DNA of 64,000 nt from DTWD01 sp963662965 (GCA_963662965.1 OY759970.1:1178001-1242000), one strand, 5' to 3'; shown: positions 1 to 8,890, counted from the stretch's first letter. Made by a program: numbers and translations. The notes: generated by a model not told the origin, from the letters alone.

Positions 1-463
1 GACCGGCGATGATCTCCGGATGATCGAACGGCGGTACGACGGTGAGGTCGCGATCCGCGGCCTCGGCCTCGGCCCGCTCCCGCCTGGCGATCGACGTGGT
101 CCCCTCGAAGAGGACTTCGGCGCCGTACGAACGGGCCCCCTCCACCTTGATACGCGGGGCGGTCTCCGGCATCACCACCACCGCCTGGAGCCCCAGCGCC
201 CGCGCCGCGTAGGCGACCGCCTGTGCGTGATTGCCGGACGAATAGGTGATCACGCCGCGTCCGGGCGACTCACCGGCGAGCTGCGCGATCAGGTTGTACG
301 CACCACGAATCTTGAAGGCGCCGGCAACCTGAAGGTTCTCGCACTTGAGCGCCAGAGAGCATTGCGCCGGATCGGATACATCGACCAGCGGCGTGCGACG
401 CACCGTCCCTCTGAGGCGCCGCGCCGCAGCGCTGATGGCATTCAAGCCAACCAGCGTTGTCAT
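1..463 (-). CDS. Threonine/serine dehydratase family protein (N-terminal part, runs off window)
   Basis: A PLP-dependent fold-type II enzyme of the threonine ammonia-lyase / serine racemase family, deaminating threonine or serine to a 2-oxo acid. The visible 154 residues start at the ATG at 461-463 and contain the PLP-lysine motif GAFKIRGA and the substrate loop SSGNHAQ. Next comes the GLQAVVVMPETAP segment typical of the family. The C-terminal half lies beyond position 1. The gene is divergent from the beta-barrel gene at 504. Threonine dehydratase, serine racemase and serine dehydratase cannot be told apart without the C-terminus. Confidence 0.88.
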   Translation of the reverse strand, partial: MTTLVGLNAISAAARRLRGTVRRTPLVDVSDPAQCSLALKCENLQVAGAFKIRGAYNLIAQLAGESPGRGVITYSSGNHAQAVAYAARALGLQAVVVMPETAPRIKVEGARSYGAEVLFEGTTSIARRERAEAEAADRDLTVVPPFDHPEIIAG

Positions 464-503
464 CGCCGAAAGGCTCCGAAGACCAGGCCGTATACTGTGG
501 CCG

Positions 504-1166
504 ATGTTTGGTCTCGGCGTCCGCGCGACGGGAGCGGTCCTTCTTGTCGTGACGTCATCGATGCTCGGATTCGCAGTGCCGGTGCTCGCCCAGCCGCCCC
601 AAGAACCGATCGGGCGTTATGTCATCGACGTTCACGGCTCGTTCGTCCCGTTCGGCCGCAACGTGGAGCTCGCCGAGAACCGCGGGCTCAACCCGCCCGA
701 CACGCCGGGGCCCGGTGCCGGATTCGAAGTGGGTGCGCACGTGTATCTGTTCCGGTGGCAGGCCATTACATTCGGCGTCGGGGCGAGCTTCCATACGTCG
801 TTGGCCGACCAGGGTCCCGGCGAGCGTTCTCCGAATCCAGACGGCCCGACCCTCCGAAAACGATTCACCGCCGTGGCACCGCAGCTCTCGTTCAACTTCG
901 GCAACCGCAACGGCTGGAGCTACCTCAGCGGTGGGATCGCACCGTCACGCCTGTCGCTCTTTCCCCTAAACGAAGACGAGTCGCCCCAGAGAAGCGCGGG
1001 TACCCTCAACTACGGTGGGGGCGTCCGCTGGTTTACCAGCGATCACCTCGCCTTTTCCATCGACTTCCGTCTGTATGCGATCAGTCCGCTGGAGGAGATG
1101 GGAGACGACCCGGGCTCCCCGCGAATGACACAGATGGTCTTGAGCATCGGCGCGTCATTTCGTTGA
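504..1166 (+). CDS. Secreted outer-membrane beta-barrel-like protein
   Basis: A 220-residue protein with a signal peptide (a hydrophobic stretch ending near VPVLAQ). Alternating-residue strands follow, rich in Gly and aromatic residues (GFEVGAHVYLF, LSFNFGNRNGWSYLSGG, LNYGGGVRWF). The C-terminus is GASFR, the terminal pattern of small outer-membrane barrels. ATG 504 is chosen because it starts the signal peptide and because TATACT at 491-496 lies 7 nt upstream, with no ribosome-binding site, as in a leaderless mRNA. The stop TGA overlaps the first base of a family A repeat. Exact function is unknown. Confidence 0.75.
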   Translation: MFGLGVRATGAVLLVVTSSMLGFAVPVLAQPPQEPIGRYVIDVHGSFVPFGRNVELAENRGLNPPDTPGPGAGFEVGAHVYLFRWQAITFGVGASFHTSLADQGPGERSPNPDGPTLRKRFTAVAPQLSFNFGNRNGWSYLSGGIAPSRLSLFPLNEDESPQRSAGTLNYGGGVRWFTSDHLAFSIDFRLYAISPLEEMGDDPGSPRMTQMVLSIGASFR

Positions 1167-1258
1167 CGGGGCCTGCGGCCCCGGACCCCGTCGCGGCCGC
1201 TTGTGGGGCCCCAGCCGCCCCACGCCGCGGCCGCGGGGCGCGCTGTGCGCGCCCTGCC
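1165..1258. repeat. Family A intergenic repeat, copy 1
   Basis: A GC-rich block begins GACGGGGCCTGCGGCCCCG, contains the hairpin GGGGC...GCCCC, and ends in GGGGCGCGC...GCGCGCCC. It lies between convergent genes. Similar blocks occur at 7562, 8536, 13754, 15414, 25058, 55428 and 59440. Confidence 0.75.
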
Positions 1259-1261
1259 CAC

Positions 1262-2167
1262 CTAGTCGCCCAGGTGCTCGCGGAAAAAGTCGACGGTGCG
1301 CGGCCACGCCTGCTCGGTCGCCCGCATGTTGGCGCCTTCGCGGTCGTCTTGCGCCCGCAGGAATCCGTGTCCGGCGCCGTCGAAGAGTATCGGCTCGAAG
1401 GACTTGCCGAGCCGTCCCATGGCATCTTCCGCCTGCGGGATCGTCGCATTGACCCGCTGGTCGTCGCCGCCGTACAGACCGAGCACCGGCGCGTTGATCT
1501 GCGAGTAGGCGTCATCTCCCTCGGGCGAGGTGCCGTAGTAGACAACCGCAGCGCCGAGCTCTGCTTGCGACACCGCGTAGGCGAAGCTCGACGTGCCGCC
1601 CCAGCAGGACCCGACCGATCCGATTCGCCCGTTTCCCGCCGGGATGTCGAACGCGTAGGCACGAACCGCGTCGAGCCGGCGGGTCCGCTCGTCGGCTTCC
1701 AGCGTCCGAATCGACGCGACGACATCATCGCGCGACGCGAACGCTTCGGTGCCGCCACCGGCGGGCCCCATCCCGGACAGCAGGTCGGGGGCAACGGCGA
1801 TGAATCCCTCGGCCGCGAACTGGTCAGCGACACCGCGTATCCAGTCCGTCAGCCCGAAAATCTCATGAATCACCAGCACGATCGGAGCGCTGTCGGACCG
1901 CTCCGGGTAGACGACCCACGTCGAGATCGGCACGTCACTGCCTGGAACCATGACGTCGACCCACTCGCCATGCCGTGGGGACGACTCGAGGACCACCATC
2001 GCGGTTTCGGCGGAGGGCGGCAGCGACCGACCGGTCGCGGGCACCAGCCTGGCGTCTGCTACGGACTCAGCCTCGGGCGCGGGCTCCTCCGCTGGCTCCT
2101 CCATAGACCCGCCGCATGCCACGGCGAACGCGAGGCTCGTCGCAACGATCGCTCGTGTTGTCTGCAT
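1262..2167 (-). CDS. Dienelactone hydrolase family lipoprotein
   Basis: A 301-residue alpha/beta hydrolase. The N-terminus is a lipoprotein-type signal with a lipobox-like AVAC followed by GGS and an acidic Pro/Glu-rich linker. The core carries VLVIHEIFGL, the nucleophile motif GSCWGG (Cys, as in dienelactone hydrolase), an Asp in YGGDDQRV and the His of GAGHGF. This gives a Cys-Asp-His triad typical of the DLH family. The protein probably acts on the periplasmic side of a membrane on an unknown ester or lactone. A GAGGAGG ribosome-binding site precedes the ATG, unlike the divergent gene at 2202. Confidence 0.88.
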   Translation of the reverse strand: MQTTRAIVATSLAFAVACGGSMEEPAEEPAPEAESVADARLVPATGRSLPPSAETAMVVLESSPRHGEWVDVMVPGSDVPISTWVVYPERSDSAPIVLVIHEIFGLTDWIRGVADQFAAEGFIAVAPDLLSGMGPAGGGTEAFASRDDVVASIRTLEADERTRRLDAVRAYAFDIPAGNGRIGSVGSCWGGTSSFAYAVSQAELGAAVVYYGTSPEGDDAYSQINAPVLGLYGGDDQRVNATIPQAEDAMGRLGKSFEPILFDGAGHGFLRAQDDREGANMRATEQAWPRTVDFFREHLGD

Positions 2168-2201
2168 CTGTCCTCCTCGGTTCTGCGATCATAATGCTCT
2201 C

Positions 2202-4733
2202 ATGTCGCGCGAGACATTGCTCGACTTCTTCGAAGACCGCATTCGCTCCGACAAACCGTTCCTGGTGTACGACGGTGGGTACCGCGCGTACACCTATTCC
2301 TACGCGGAGATCCGACGCGCCGCTTATCATCTGGCCGCACGCCTCGAGCGCGCCGGTGTCCGTCCGCGGGACAACGTCATCCTATGGGGCGAAAACCGGG
2401 CGGAGTGGATCGTGGCGTTCTGGGGATGCCTGCTCGCACGTGCGGTCGCGGTCCCGATCGACTTCCGTGCATCGCCGGACCTCCTCGCCCGCGTGAGGGA
2501 CATCGTATCGGCGCGGATCGTCATTGCGGGCCGTGAGACGCCGACCGCCGCCCTCACCAACACCGATGTCTGGCCGCTCGAGGATTTGCTCGCCGACGGC
2601 GCAACACGCGCTCCGGATCGCATCGCCGTCGCGCACGACCTGTCCGGTGACGACCTCGCCGAGATCATCTTCACCTCTGGTGCAACCGCCGAACCGAAGG
2701 GGGTGGAGATCACGCACGGCAACGTACTCGCCAACATCGTGCCGGTCGAGCGGGAAGTGACCAAATATGTCAAGTATGGTCGACCGTTCTTCCCCCTGCG
2801 ATTCCTGAATCTGCTGCCGCTGAGTCATATGTTCGGTCAGACGATGGCGACCTTCGTGCCACCGATGCTCGACGGCATCACGGTCTTCATGCGGGGCTAT
2901 AACCCCGACGACATCGTGCGGCAGATTCGAATGCGGCGAGTCTCAGTGCTGGTCTGCGTCCCGAAAATCCTCGGGGTGCTACGCGACTACATCGAGACGC
3001 TCCTGCCGGAGGTTGCCGAACCAGCCGCGGCGCAAGAGCACGTCGCACGGCGATGGTGGCGGTACCGCAGGGTCCACCGTCTGTTGGGATACAAGTTCTG
3101 GGCCTTCGTCGTCGGCGCGGCGCCGCTCGATCCCGAGCTCGAGGCCTTCTGGTCCCGACTCGGCTTTTTGGTCATCCAAGGCTATGGCCTGACGGAAACA
3201 GCACCGATCGTCACGCTGAACCATCCGTTTCGAACGCGTCGAGGCTCCGTGGGCACGCCGATCGGCGGTGTCGAGGTGAAGATCGCCGATGACGGCGAGA
3301 TCCTCGTGCGCGGCGGCAACGTGACACGCGGGTACTACAACGCTCCCGAGGAGACGGCATCGGCCTTTCAGGACGGTTGGTTCCACACCGGTGACATCGG
3401 GTCGATCGACGAGGGGGGCCGGCTGACCGTCCGCGGCCGCAAGAAGGAAATGATCGTCACACCGGAAGGACTGAACGTGTTTCCGGAGGACGTCGAGCGC
3501 GCGGTGCACGGCCGCGGCGGCGTCCGCGATGTCGCTATCGTCGCCGCCGGCGCCAGCGGCCAGGAGCAGGTGCACGCGGTTCTCGTGCTCGAAGACGGCG
3601 CCGATGCCGACGCGGTCGTTCGCGACACGAACGCCGGACTCGAAGAGCATCAGCGCATCCGCGGATACTCGGTCTGGGCCGCCGCCTCACTGCCGCGGAC
3701 CGAGGGGACGCAGAAACTCAAACGGCGCGAACTGAAACGATGGGTCGATGGTGACGTCTCGCGCGCCAGCCAGGACCCGGCGTCGACACCGGCGTCGATC
3801 GAAGGAGTGCTCGCCACGTTCGCGGGTGGCCGCACGGTGAGAGACGACACCACACTCGACGAGCTCGGGCTCAGCTCCATCGAGCGTATCGAGCTGATGC
3901 TGGCGCTCGAGCGGGTGTCCGATCGCTCAGTCGATGAAACGGCGTTCGATGGCCACACGACGATTGCCAACCTCAAGGCATCACTGGCCGGCGAGGGACC
4001 GGTGGCGGCGGCGGCCCCATCCGGACGAACGGCAACCGTCGCCGACCCCATTGTCTTTCCGACCTGGAGCCAGCGGCGTGTGCCACGAACGTTTCGCCGG
4101 ATCGCGCTACCCGCGTTTCTCCTCCCGCTTACCCGCCTCTTCGCCTGGATCACGGTCGAAGGCATCGGCCGGCTCGCGGAGTCGAACGGACCGGTCCTCT
4201 ACGCAGCCAATCATCAGAGCCATCTGGATGTGCCAGTGATTCTGGCCGCCCTTCCGCCTCGCCACCGACATCCCGTCGCGACGGCGGCCGCCCTCGAGTG
4301 GTTCTCGGCCCACTTCCATCCGTCGCGTTTCTCGTGGTGGGAGCGGCAGCGCAACCGCCTCTCCTACTACCTCACCGTCCTCTGCTTCAACATCGTGCCG
4401 CTGCCACAACGCGAGGCTGGCACACGCGACGCCATGCGTTATCTCGGCACGCTGCTGGGTAACGGATCGTCGGTGCTCATCTTTCCGGAGGGACGACGAC
4501 GGAAGACCGGGGACATCGACAGCTTTCGACCCGGCGTCGGGATGCTCGCGTCTCAGCTCCAGGTGCCTGTGGTGCCGATCCGCATCGATGGCATCGATCG
4601 GATATGGCCCGAAGGCCAACGGATACCACGACCGGGTCGTGCCCGTGTGACGTTTGGAGACGCAATGCGCTTTAGCGGCGACGACTACCAAGACATCGCG
4701 CGGCGCATCGAGGAAGCCGTCAGGGCACTCTAG
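2202..4733 (+). CDS. AMP-dependent acyl ligase - acyl carrier - acyltransferase fusion
   Basis: An 843-residue three-part enzyme. The first ~540 residues are an acyl-adenylating ligase with FTSGATAEPKG (ATP loop), GYGLTETAP, GWFHTGDIG and GRKKEM. A carrier-protein segment follows with DELGLSS, Ser559 being the likely phosphopantetheine site. The C-terminal ~200 residues are a PlsC-type acyltransferase with NHQSHLD (Asn670-Asp676) and FPEGRRR (about 760). Activated fatty acid could be loaded on the built-in carrier and moved to a glycerophospholipid, as in Aas-type enzymes. CATAAT at 2190-2195 lies 6 nt upstream of ATG 2202 with no ribosome-binding site. In-frame upstream codons are antisense to the hydrolase. 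Confidence 0.9.
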   Translation: MSRETLLDFFEDRIRSDKPFLVYDGGYRAYTYSYAEIRRAAYHLAARLERAGVRPRDNVILWGENRAEWIVAFWGCLLARAVAVPIDFRASPDLLARVRDIVSARIVIAGRETPTAALTNTDVWPLEDLLADGATRAPDRIAVAHDLSGDDLAEIIFTSGATAEPKGVEITHGNVLANIVPVEREVTKYVKYGRPFFPLRFLNLLPLSHMFGQTMATFVPPMLDGITVFMRGYNPDDIVRQIRMRRVSVLVCVPKILGVLRDYIETLLPEVAEPAAAQEHVARRWWRYRRVHRLLGYKFWAFVVGAAPLDPELEAFWSRLGFLVIQGYGLTETAPIVTLNHPFRTRRGSVGTPIGGVEVKIADDGEILVRGGNVTRGYYNAPEETASAFQDGWFHTGDIGSIDEGGRLTVRGRKKEMIVTPEGLNVFPEDVERAVHGRGGVRDVAIVAAGASGQEQVHAVLVLEDGADADAVVRDTNAGLEEHQRIRGYSVWAAASLPRTEGTQKLKRRELKRWVDGDVSRASQDPASTPASIEGVLATFAGGRTVRDDTTLDELGLSSIERIELMLALERVSDRSVDETAFDGHTTIANLKASLAGEGPVAAAAPSGRTATVADPIVFPTWSQRRVPRTFRRIALPAFLLPLTRLFAWITVEGIGRLAESNGPVLYAANHQSHLDVPVILAALPPRHRHPVATAAALEWFSAHFHPSRFSWWERQRNRLSYYLTVLCFNIVPLPQREAGTRDAMRYLGTLLGNGSSVLIFPEGRRRKTGDIDSFRPGVGMLASQLQVPVVPIRIDGIDRIWPEGQRIPRPGRARVTFGDAMRFSGDDYQDIARRIEEAVRAL

Positions 4734-4776
4734 GCCCAGACGGGGCGGGCGATATAATCGTCCCCGCGGGAAACGA

Positions 4777-5034
4777 ATGTCGAAGGACGACCTCATCGAT
4801 GTGCAAGGCACGATTGTCGCAGTGCACAGTGGGGGTCTCTACCGCGTGCAGTGCGACCCCGGCCATGAAGTACTCGCGCAGTTGAGCGGCAGGACGCGGC
4901 GTTTCCGCATCAAGGTGGTACCCGGCGACCGAGTCACCGTAAGCGTCTCCCCGTATGACCCGGCGGGCGACATCATCACATTTCGCGCTCGCTGCCGCGC
5001 GCAGCGCACCGCGCGGCAGCTGTTACACTCATAA
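4777..5034 (+). CDS. infA: Translation initiation factor IF-1
   Basis: An 85-residue S1/OB-fold protein matching IF-1 along its length: DLIDVQGTIV, GHEVLAQLSG, RIKVVPGDRV and VSPYDPAGDIITFR. IF-1 binds the A site of the 30S subunit during initiation. It carries a C-terminal extension of about 14 residues beyond the usual FR end. TATAAT at 4753-4758 provides a strong -10 with a short leader. The stop at 5032-5034 is 3 nt from the next gene. A second infA elsewhere in the genome is possible, since this one is not in a ribosomal operon. Confidence 0.93.
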   Translation: MSKDDLIDVQGTIVAVHSGGLYRVQCDPGHEVLAQLSGRTRRFRIKVVPGDRVTVSVSPYDPAGDIITFRARCRAQRTARQLLHS

Positions 5035-5037
5035 GGG

Positions 5038-5313
5038 ATGCTCGACGACGCCAGCCCTCCCGCCCCTGCGGAGTCAGAACCGGCAACGTCCCCGACGCCG
5101 GAAGATCCGACGGTCAAGCGATTCAAGTCGTGCCGCTGGCACGACAAGGTCGAGGGTGGCGCCGAGTACTGCTCGCACCGGGACGTACTACCGTACGCTG
5201 GCCGGAACGGCTTCAGCGCCAAGTCATGGTGCCCCGACTGCGCGTTCTACAAAGTGCGACGCACGGTCAAGCGGCGCGACCAGGACCCGGACCTCAGGTT
5301 GAACAACTACTGA
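5038..5313 (+). CDS. Small Cys/His-rich conserved-looking protein
   Basis: A 91-residue protein not assigned to a family. The first 25 residues are Pro/Ala/Glu-rich. The rest contains CRWHDK, YCSHRD and WCPDC, giving four Cys and two His that could hold a metal or Fe-S cluster, and ends in a basic tail. TACACT at 5024-5029 lies 8 nt before the ATG, inside the end of infA. Its tight placement behind infA suggests a role near translation or RNA, but that is only context. Confidence 0.7.
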   Translation: MLDDASPPAPAESEPATSPTPEDPTVKRFKSCRWHDKVEGGAEYCSHRDVLPYAGRNGFSAKSWCPDCAFYKVRRTVKRRDQDPDLRLNNY

Positions 5314-5326
5314 GATTAGGCTCCTG

Positions 5327-6478
5327 CTACTCGCTGAATTCGCGCGCTAAGTCCACCCACTCGCCATCAGGGGCCAGCTGCTGATACGTGCGCCAGTGGG
5401 GCTTCGCGGCCGACGACTGCCCCATCTTCTCGAGCGTCACAGCCAGATAAAAGTGAGCGTCGGCGTAGGTGTCGTGCAACCGCAGAGCGTCGCGGTAGTA
5501 GGCCACCGCGGTGCTGTAGCGACCGAGATCATGGTGGATGTTGCCCAGATTGAAGGAGGCCTCGAAACACTCGCCGTCAATCCCGAGGGCGCGCTCGTAC
5601 AGTGCCTGCGCTTCCACCAGCAGGTCCTGGGCGTAGTGGATATTCGCAAGGTTGACCAGCGCCGGGACGAGCGTCGAATCGAGCAGCAGTGCCTTTCGGT
5701 ACGCGACGCACGCCCGTTCAGGGTCGGCCTCCGGTCCCTCGTCAAGCTCTGAACCCTCGAGAAAGAAACGGGCGGCGAGCTCCGCCTGGTCTGCCGATTC
5801 ACCGAGCGAGGCACCCGGGTCGGATGTTTTCGGCGGGCGGAGCGCGATGACCTTCGCCGGCTGCGCTTCGCCCCGGACGGCGCCGAAATCGAGCGCCAGC
5901 TGACCGTCGTCGTCTGTCAACACGGTGCGAACGGCGCGGCGAAACGAGACGCCCTGTTCGAGCTCCTTCTGGACGCGCTTGACCATCGCCACGTCGCGAA
6001 AACTGTAGTAGTTATCGGCGTTCGTCCGGACCACCGGCCTGATCAACCCCCACTTCCGAAGGTGCCGGAGGCGGTCTTCGCGAACGAGCGGATACAGCTC
6101 ACGGATCTGTCGAAGGCCGTGATACAGGCGTTTCAGCGATTCGTTCGAGCGAAGACCACCGAGGCGGCAGAACTCCTCTTCCGTCAGGATGGCAACGGCG
6201 CCGGGTGACCGCGTATTGACGTCTTCTGCTCTCCGAAGCCTGTTGCTCTTCTCGACCACCGACTCCGCTCCGACCACCAACATCGTCGTGCGAGCGGTCA
6301 CCTCCTGTACGGCGACACCACCGAGACGCTCGACCAGCGCACTCGCTTCGCGCCGACCGACTGACGCAAGCTTTCCGGTGAAGGCGACGGTGTGACCGGA
6401 GAACGGAGGAGTGACGGGTGGGCGTGGATCCTGCGGAGACTGCAGCGTCATCGGGTCGAGCTCGTCGTCAGCACACAC
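5327..6478 (-). CDS. BRCT - MerR-type HTH - TPR fusion protein
   Basis: A 383-residue protein with three modules. Residues ~27-100 form a BRCT-like domain (GHTVAFTGKLASVGRREA, ERLGGVAV). Residues ~105-190 form a MerR-like winged helix (IRELYPLVREDRLRHLRKWGLI, YYSFRDVAMVKRVQKEL). Residues ~235-375 hold TPR repeats (ALVNLANIHYAQ, ASFNLGNIHHDLGRY, AHFYLAVTLEKMG). The MerR region suggests DNA binding, while BRCT and TPR suggest protein contacts. GTG at 6476-6478 is used because TATATC lies 8 nt upstream on this strand; the ATG at 6449-6451 is an alternative. Function is unknown. Confidence 0.85.
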   Translation of the reverse strand: MCADDELDPMTLQSPQDPRPPVTPPFSGHTVAFTGKLASVGRREASALVERLGGVAVQEVTARTTMLVVGAESVVEKSNRLRRAEDVNTRSPGAVAILTEEEFCRLGGLRSNESLKRLYHGLRQIRELYPLVREDRLRHLRKWGLIRPVVRTNADNYYSFRDVAMVKRVQKELEQGVSFRRAVRTVLTDDDGQLALDFGAVRGEAQPAKVIALRPPKTSDPGASLGESADQAELAARFFLEGSELDEGPEADPERACVAYRKALLLDSTLVPALVNLANIHYAQDLLVEAQALYERALGIDGECFEASFNLGNIHHDLGRYSTAVAYYRDALRLHDTYADAHFYLAVTLEKMGQSSAAKPHWRTYQQLAPDGEWVDLAREFSE

Positions 6479-6566
6479 CGACGAACGATATACGTTACCG
6501 CGGTTCGACCGCTGGAAAGATGCAGGAGATTGATCATAAAGTCAAGCGCGACTCGCCGCCGATCCT

Positions 6567-7562
6567 ATGACACGTACGCAGACGCTCCTCGCCGGCGACG
6601 TTGGCGGCACGAAAACGTTGCTTGGCGTATTCACGAGCGACGGCCACCGCCCTTCGTGGCGTTCCGTCGCGCGTTACTCCACACTCGACTACGACGACGT
6701 CGACGCGATGCTGCGGGAGTTCATCCATCAGCACGCGCCAGCCGTGGACTTTGACGCGGTGGCGTTCGGGGTAGCGGGGCCGGTCCGCGGCGACGCCTGC
6801 GACTTGACCAATGTTCCGTGGCGTATCGAGTCCACACGTATCGCGCACCTTCTCAAGATCGCCCCCACTCGAGTGCGCCTAGTCAATGACCTCGAGGCGA
6901 TGGGCCATGCGGTCCCGGTGGTGCGACCGGACGAACTCGCCACGTTGCAAGGCGGCAATCCAGACCCGGATGGGAACGCCGCACTGATCGCCCCAGGCAC
7001 CGGTTTAGGGGAATCCGTACTGCACCGGGTCGACGGCCGGTTCCGTCCGACCGCCGGCGAACCGGGCCATGCCGATTTCGCGCCCCGCACACCTTCGGAA
7101 GTCGCGTTTCTTCAGAGATTGATCGAGCGATTTGGCCGAGCCTCCTGGGAGCATGTGCTGTCGGGACCAGGGCTGACCGAGATGCACGCGTTCACGCACG
7201 CCGGCGCGACATGCGACGGTGTCCCTCGCGGCCCCCGTGCGCCACGTCCAGAGGAGATCTCCGCCTCGGCGATGAATCATCGATGCTCACGGTGTGTCGA
7301 CACGTTGGAACTCTTTATTGGCGCGCTCGGTGCCGAAGCTGGCAACCTCGCACTACGGGCGCTTGCCACCGCCGGGGTCTACATTGCCGGCGGGATCGTG
7401 CCCAATATCCTGCCCGCGCTCGAGTCCGACACCCTCCTGGCGGCCTTCCGCGCGAAAGCGCCGATGGAGCACCTCATGGCCGACCTTCCGCTCCATGTGA
7501 TTCTAACGGCCAACCCGGCGCTGCTGGGCGCTGCTGTGGTGGCGGCCGATGTCGTTTCTTAG
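6567..7562 (+). CDS. glk: Glucokinase
   Basis: A 331-residue ROK-unrelated bacterial glucokinase (Glk family), phosphorylating glucose with ATP to glucose 6-phosphate in the cytoplasm. It shows the N-terminal phosphate loop GDVGGTKTLLG, VAGPVRGDACDLTNVPW, the catalytic VNDLEAMG and the GTGLGESVL segment. GEPGHADF and a C-terminal GAYIAGGI-like motif (GVYIAGGIVPNI) complete the family pattern. It stands alone. The stop codon abuts a family A repeat. Confidence 0.93.
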   Translation: MTRTQTLLAGDVGGTKTLLGVFTSDGHRPSWRSVARYSTLDYDDVDAMLREFIHQHAPAVDFDAVAFGVAGPVRGDACDLTNVPWRIESTRIAHLLKIAPTRVRLVNDLEAMGHAVPVVRPDELATLQGGNPDPDGNAALIAPGTGLGESVLHRVDGRFRPTAGEPGHADFAPRTPSEVAFLQRLIERFGRASWEHVLSGPGLTEMHAFTHAGATCDGVPRGPRAPRPEEISASAMNHRCSRCVDTLELFIGALGAEAGNLALRALATAGVYIAGGIVPNILPALESDTLLAAFRAKAPMEHLMADLPLHVILTANPALLGAAVVAADVVS

Positions 7563-7656
7563 ACGGGGCTGGCTGCCCCGAACCCCGCCGGCGGCACTCG
7601 CGGGGGACCCCTCCGCCCCACTCCGTGCCGCCGGGGGCGCGCCGTGCGCGCCCTGA
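7562..7656. repeat. Family A intergenic repeat, copy 2
   Basis: GACGGGGCTGGCTGCCCCG through GGGGGCGCGCCGTGCGCGCCC, lying between the glk stop codon and the convergent hydrolase gene. Its GGGGC/GCCCC stem could act as a terminator for either gene, though no T-tract follows. Confidence 0.75.
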
Positions 7657-7681
7657 TCCTTATTCGGCCGCAGTAATCGGA

Positions 7682-8530
7682 TCACCGAGCCTGAGGCTCT
7701 GTCGCAGGTCCGGTAGCACCGTCGACATCGTTCAGAAACGCTCGCCAGGCTTCGTCGTAGGGCTCGCCCCCGACCAGGTAGGTGTCGTTGTGTCCCGCGC
7801 CAGCAATGACGTGTAGGCGGACGCGGTCGCCGGCTGCCGCTCGGAGTCGTCGTGCATGGTCGAGTGGGACGACCGCGTCCCGATCACCGTGTAGGAGCAG
7901 CATCGGGAGATCCAGTGCGCCGATCTTCGACACGTTGTCCATGCGGGTCCGAACCGCCGCGCGCGGGACGAACCAGTAGTGGCTCCGAGCGAGCGCCGGA
8001 ACGGAGCTAAAGGCCGCTTCCAGCACGACGGCGCGGGCCGACCGTTCGCTCGCCACCTCGAGCGCCACCGCGGCGCCCAGCGACCGGCCAAATAACACGA
8101 CATCGTCGGCACCGACCCCGCGCTGACGGACCTCGTCGTAAATCGCGAGCCCATCGAGGTACACGCCGGCCTCGCTCGGCGTGCCGTCGCTTTGACCGTA
8201 CCCTCGATAGTCGACGAGCACGATGCCGACATCAAGCGTGTCGACAAACCACCGCGCATTGTCGAGCCGGTCCGCGATGTTGCCGGCGTTCCCGTGATAC
8301 CAGACGACCACCGCCTCGCTTGACGAATTGATCCACCAGCCGTGCAGCACCACGCCGTCCCGGGTGGTAACCCACAGCTCCTCCGCCGGAAGCCCGAAAT
8401 CGGACGGCTCCGCGCGCAGCAGACGTGACGGCTGGAAGAGGATTCGCTGTTCCTGCAGCGCCAGCACTCCGACCGCGGCGAGCCACGCGACGAGTACCAG
8501 ACCGACGGTCCAGACGATCGTTGCCATCAT
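7682..8530 (-). CDS. Membrane-anchored alpha/beta hydrolase
   Basis: A 282-residue hydrolase of the BEM46/ABHD13-like group. It has an N-terminal transmembrane helix (residues ~4-25), the oxyanion motif YHGNAGN, the nucleophile elbow GRSLGAA, an Asp in HGDRDAVV and the His in GAGHND. It probably cleaves an ester in or at the membrane. The start is ATG 8530 or 8527. The frame stays open upstream only because it reads through a family A repeat, so that extension is not real. No ribosome-binding site is seen. Confidence 0.87.
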   Translation of the reverse strand: MMATIVWTVGLVLVAWLAAVGVLALQEQRILFQPSRLLRAEPSDFGLPAEELWVTTRDGVVLHGWWINSSSEAVVVWYHGNAGNIADRLDNARWFVDTLDVGIVLVDYRGYGQSDGTPSEAGVYLDGLAIYDEVRQRGVGADDVVLFGRSLGAAVALEVASERSARAVVLEAAFSSVPALARSHYWFVPRAAVRTRMDNVSKIGALDLPMLLLHGDRDAVVPLDHARRLRAAAGDRVRLHVIAGAGHNDTYLVGGEPYDEAWRAFLNDVDGATGPATEPQAR

Positions 8531-8535
8531 TTTTT

Positions 8536-8629
8536 GACGGGGCCTGCGGCCCCGAACCCCGCCGCCGGCACTCGGGGGCCCCCCATGCCCCACTCCGTGC
8601 CGGCGGGGGCGCGCCGTGCGCGCCCTGAT
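8536..8629. repeat. Family A intergenic repeat, copy 3
   Basis: GACGGGGCCTGCGGCCCCG through the GCGCGCCGTGCGCGCCC end. This copy sits at the 5' side of the hydrolase gene, 6 nt before its ATG, rather than after a stop codon as in most copies. Confidence 0.75.
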
Positions 8630-8690
8630 CCCAACCTGAAGCGACCGAGCGGCGTGTGATCGGGGCCCCACTAACGAGGGAACCAGAGGG

Positions 8691-8755
8691 TCTGGGGGAA
8701 GCGCCCGCGGCTTACAAACGCGCGGACGCGGGCGATATTCCCTCAGTCTGAACTT
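8691..8755. repeat. Family B hairpin repeat, partial copy
   Basis: CTGGGGGAAGCGCCC ... GGGCGATATTCCCTCAG forms a long imperfect hairpin. It is followed at 8766-8780 by a fragment of a family A end (GGCCCCGTCTGAG). Confidence 0.65.
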
Positions 8756-8784
8756 AGTCGCCTACAGGCCCCGTCTGAGTAAAG

Positions 8785-8890
8785 CACGGAGTGGGCTTTC
8801 GGGGTCCCCGTGAGTGAGCGAGCGAGGGGGGCTGGGGGAAGCGCCCGAGGCTCAGCGGTCTTGATCGAGGGGGACATTCCCCCAGTCTGA
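8785..8890. repeat. Family B hairpin repeat, second copy
   Basis: CACGGAGTGGG, then GGGGTCCCC and GAGTGAGCGAGCGAGGGGG, ending in the hairpin CTGGGGGAAGCGCCC/GGGGGACATTCCCCCAG. It is the reverse complement of the copy at 24918-25036. The stretch 8631-8916 holds only these repeats and no gene. Confidence 0.7.

Noticed and set aside
20..2194. A 724-codon open frame across the first 2 kb of the plus strand
   Set aside because: It is antisense to the PLP dehydratase and the dienelactone hydrolase and lies out of frame with the barrel gene. Its sequence is Arg/Pro-rich with no domain pattern, as expected for GC-rich shadow frames.
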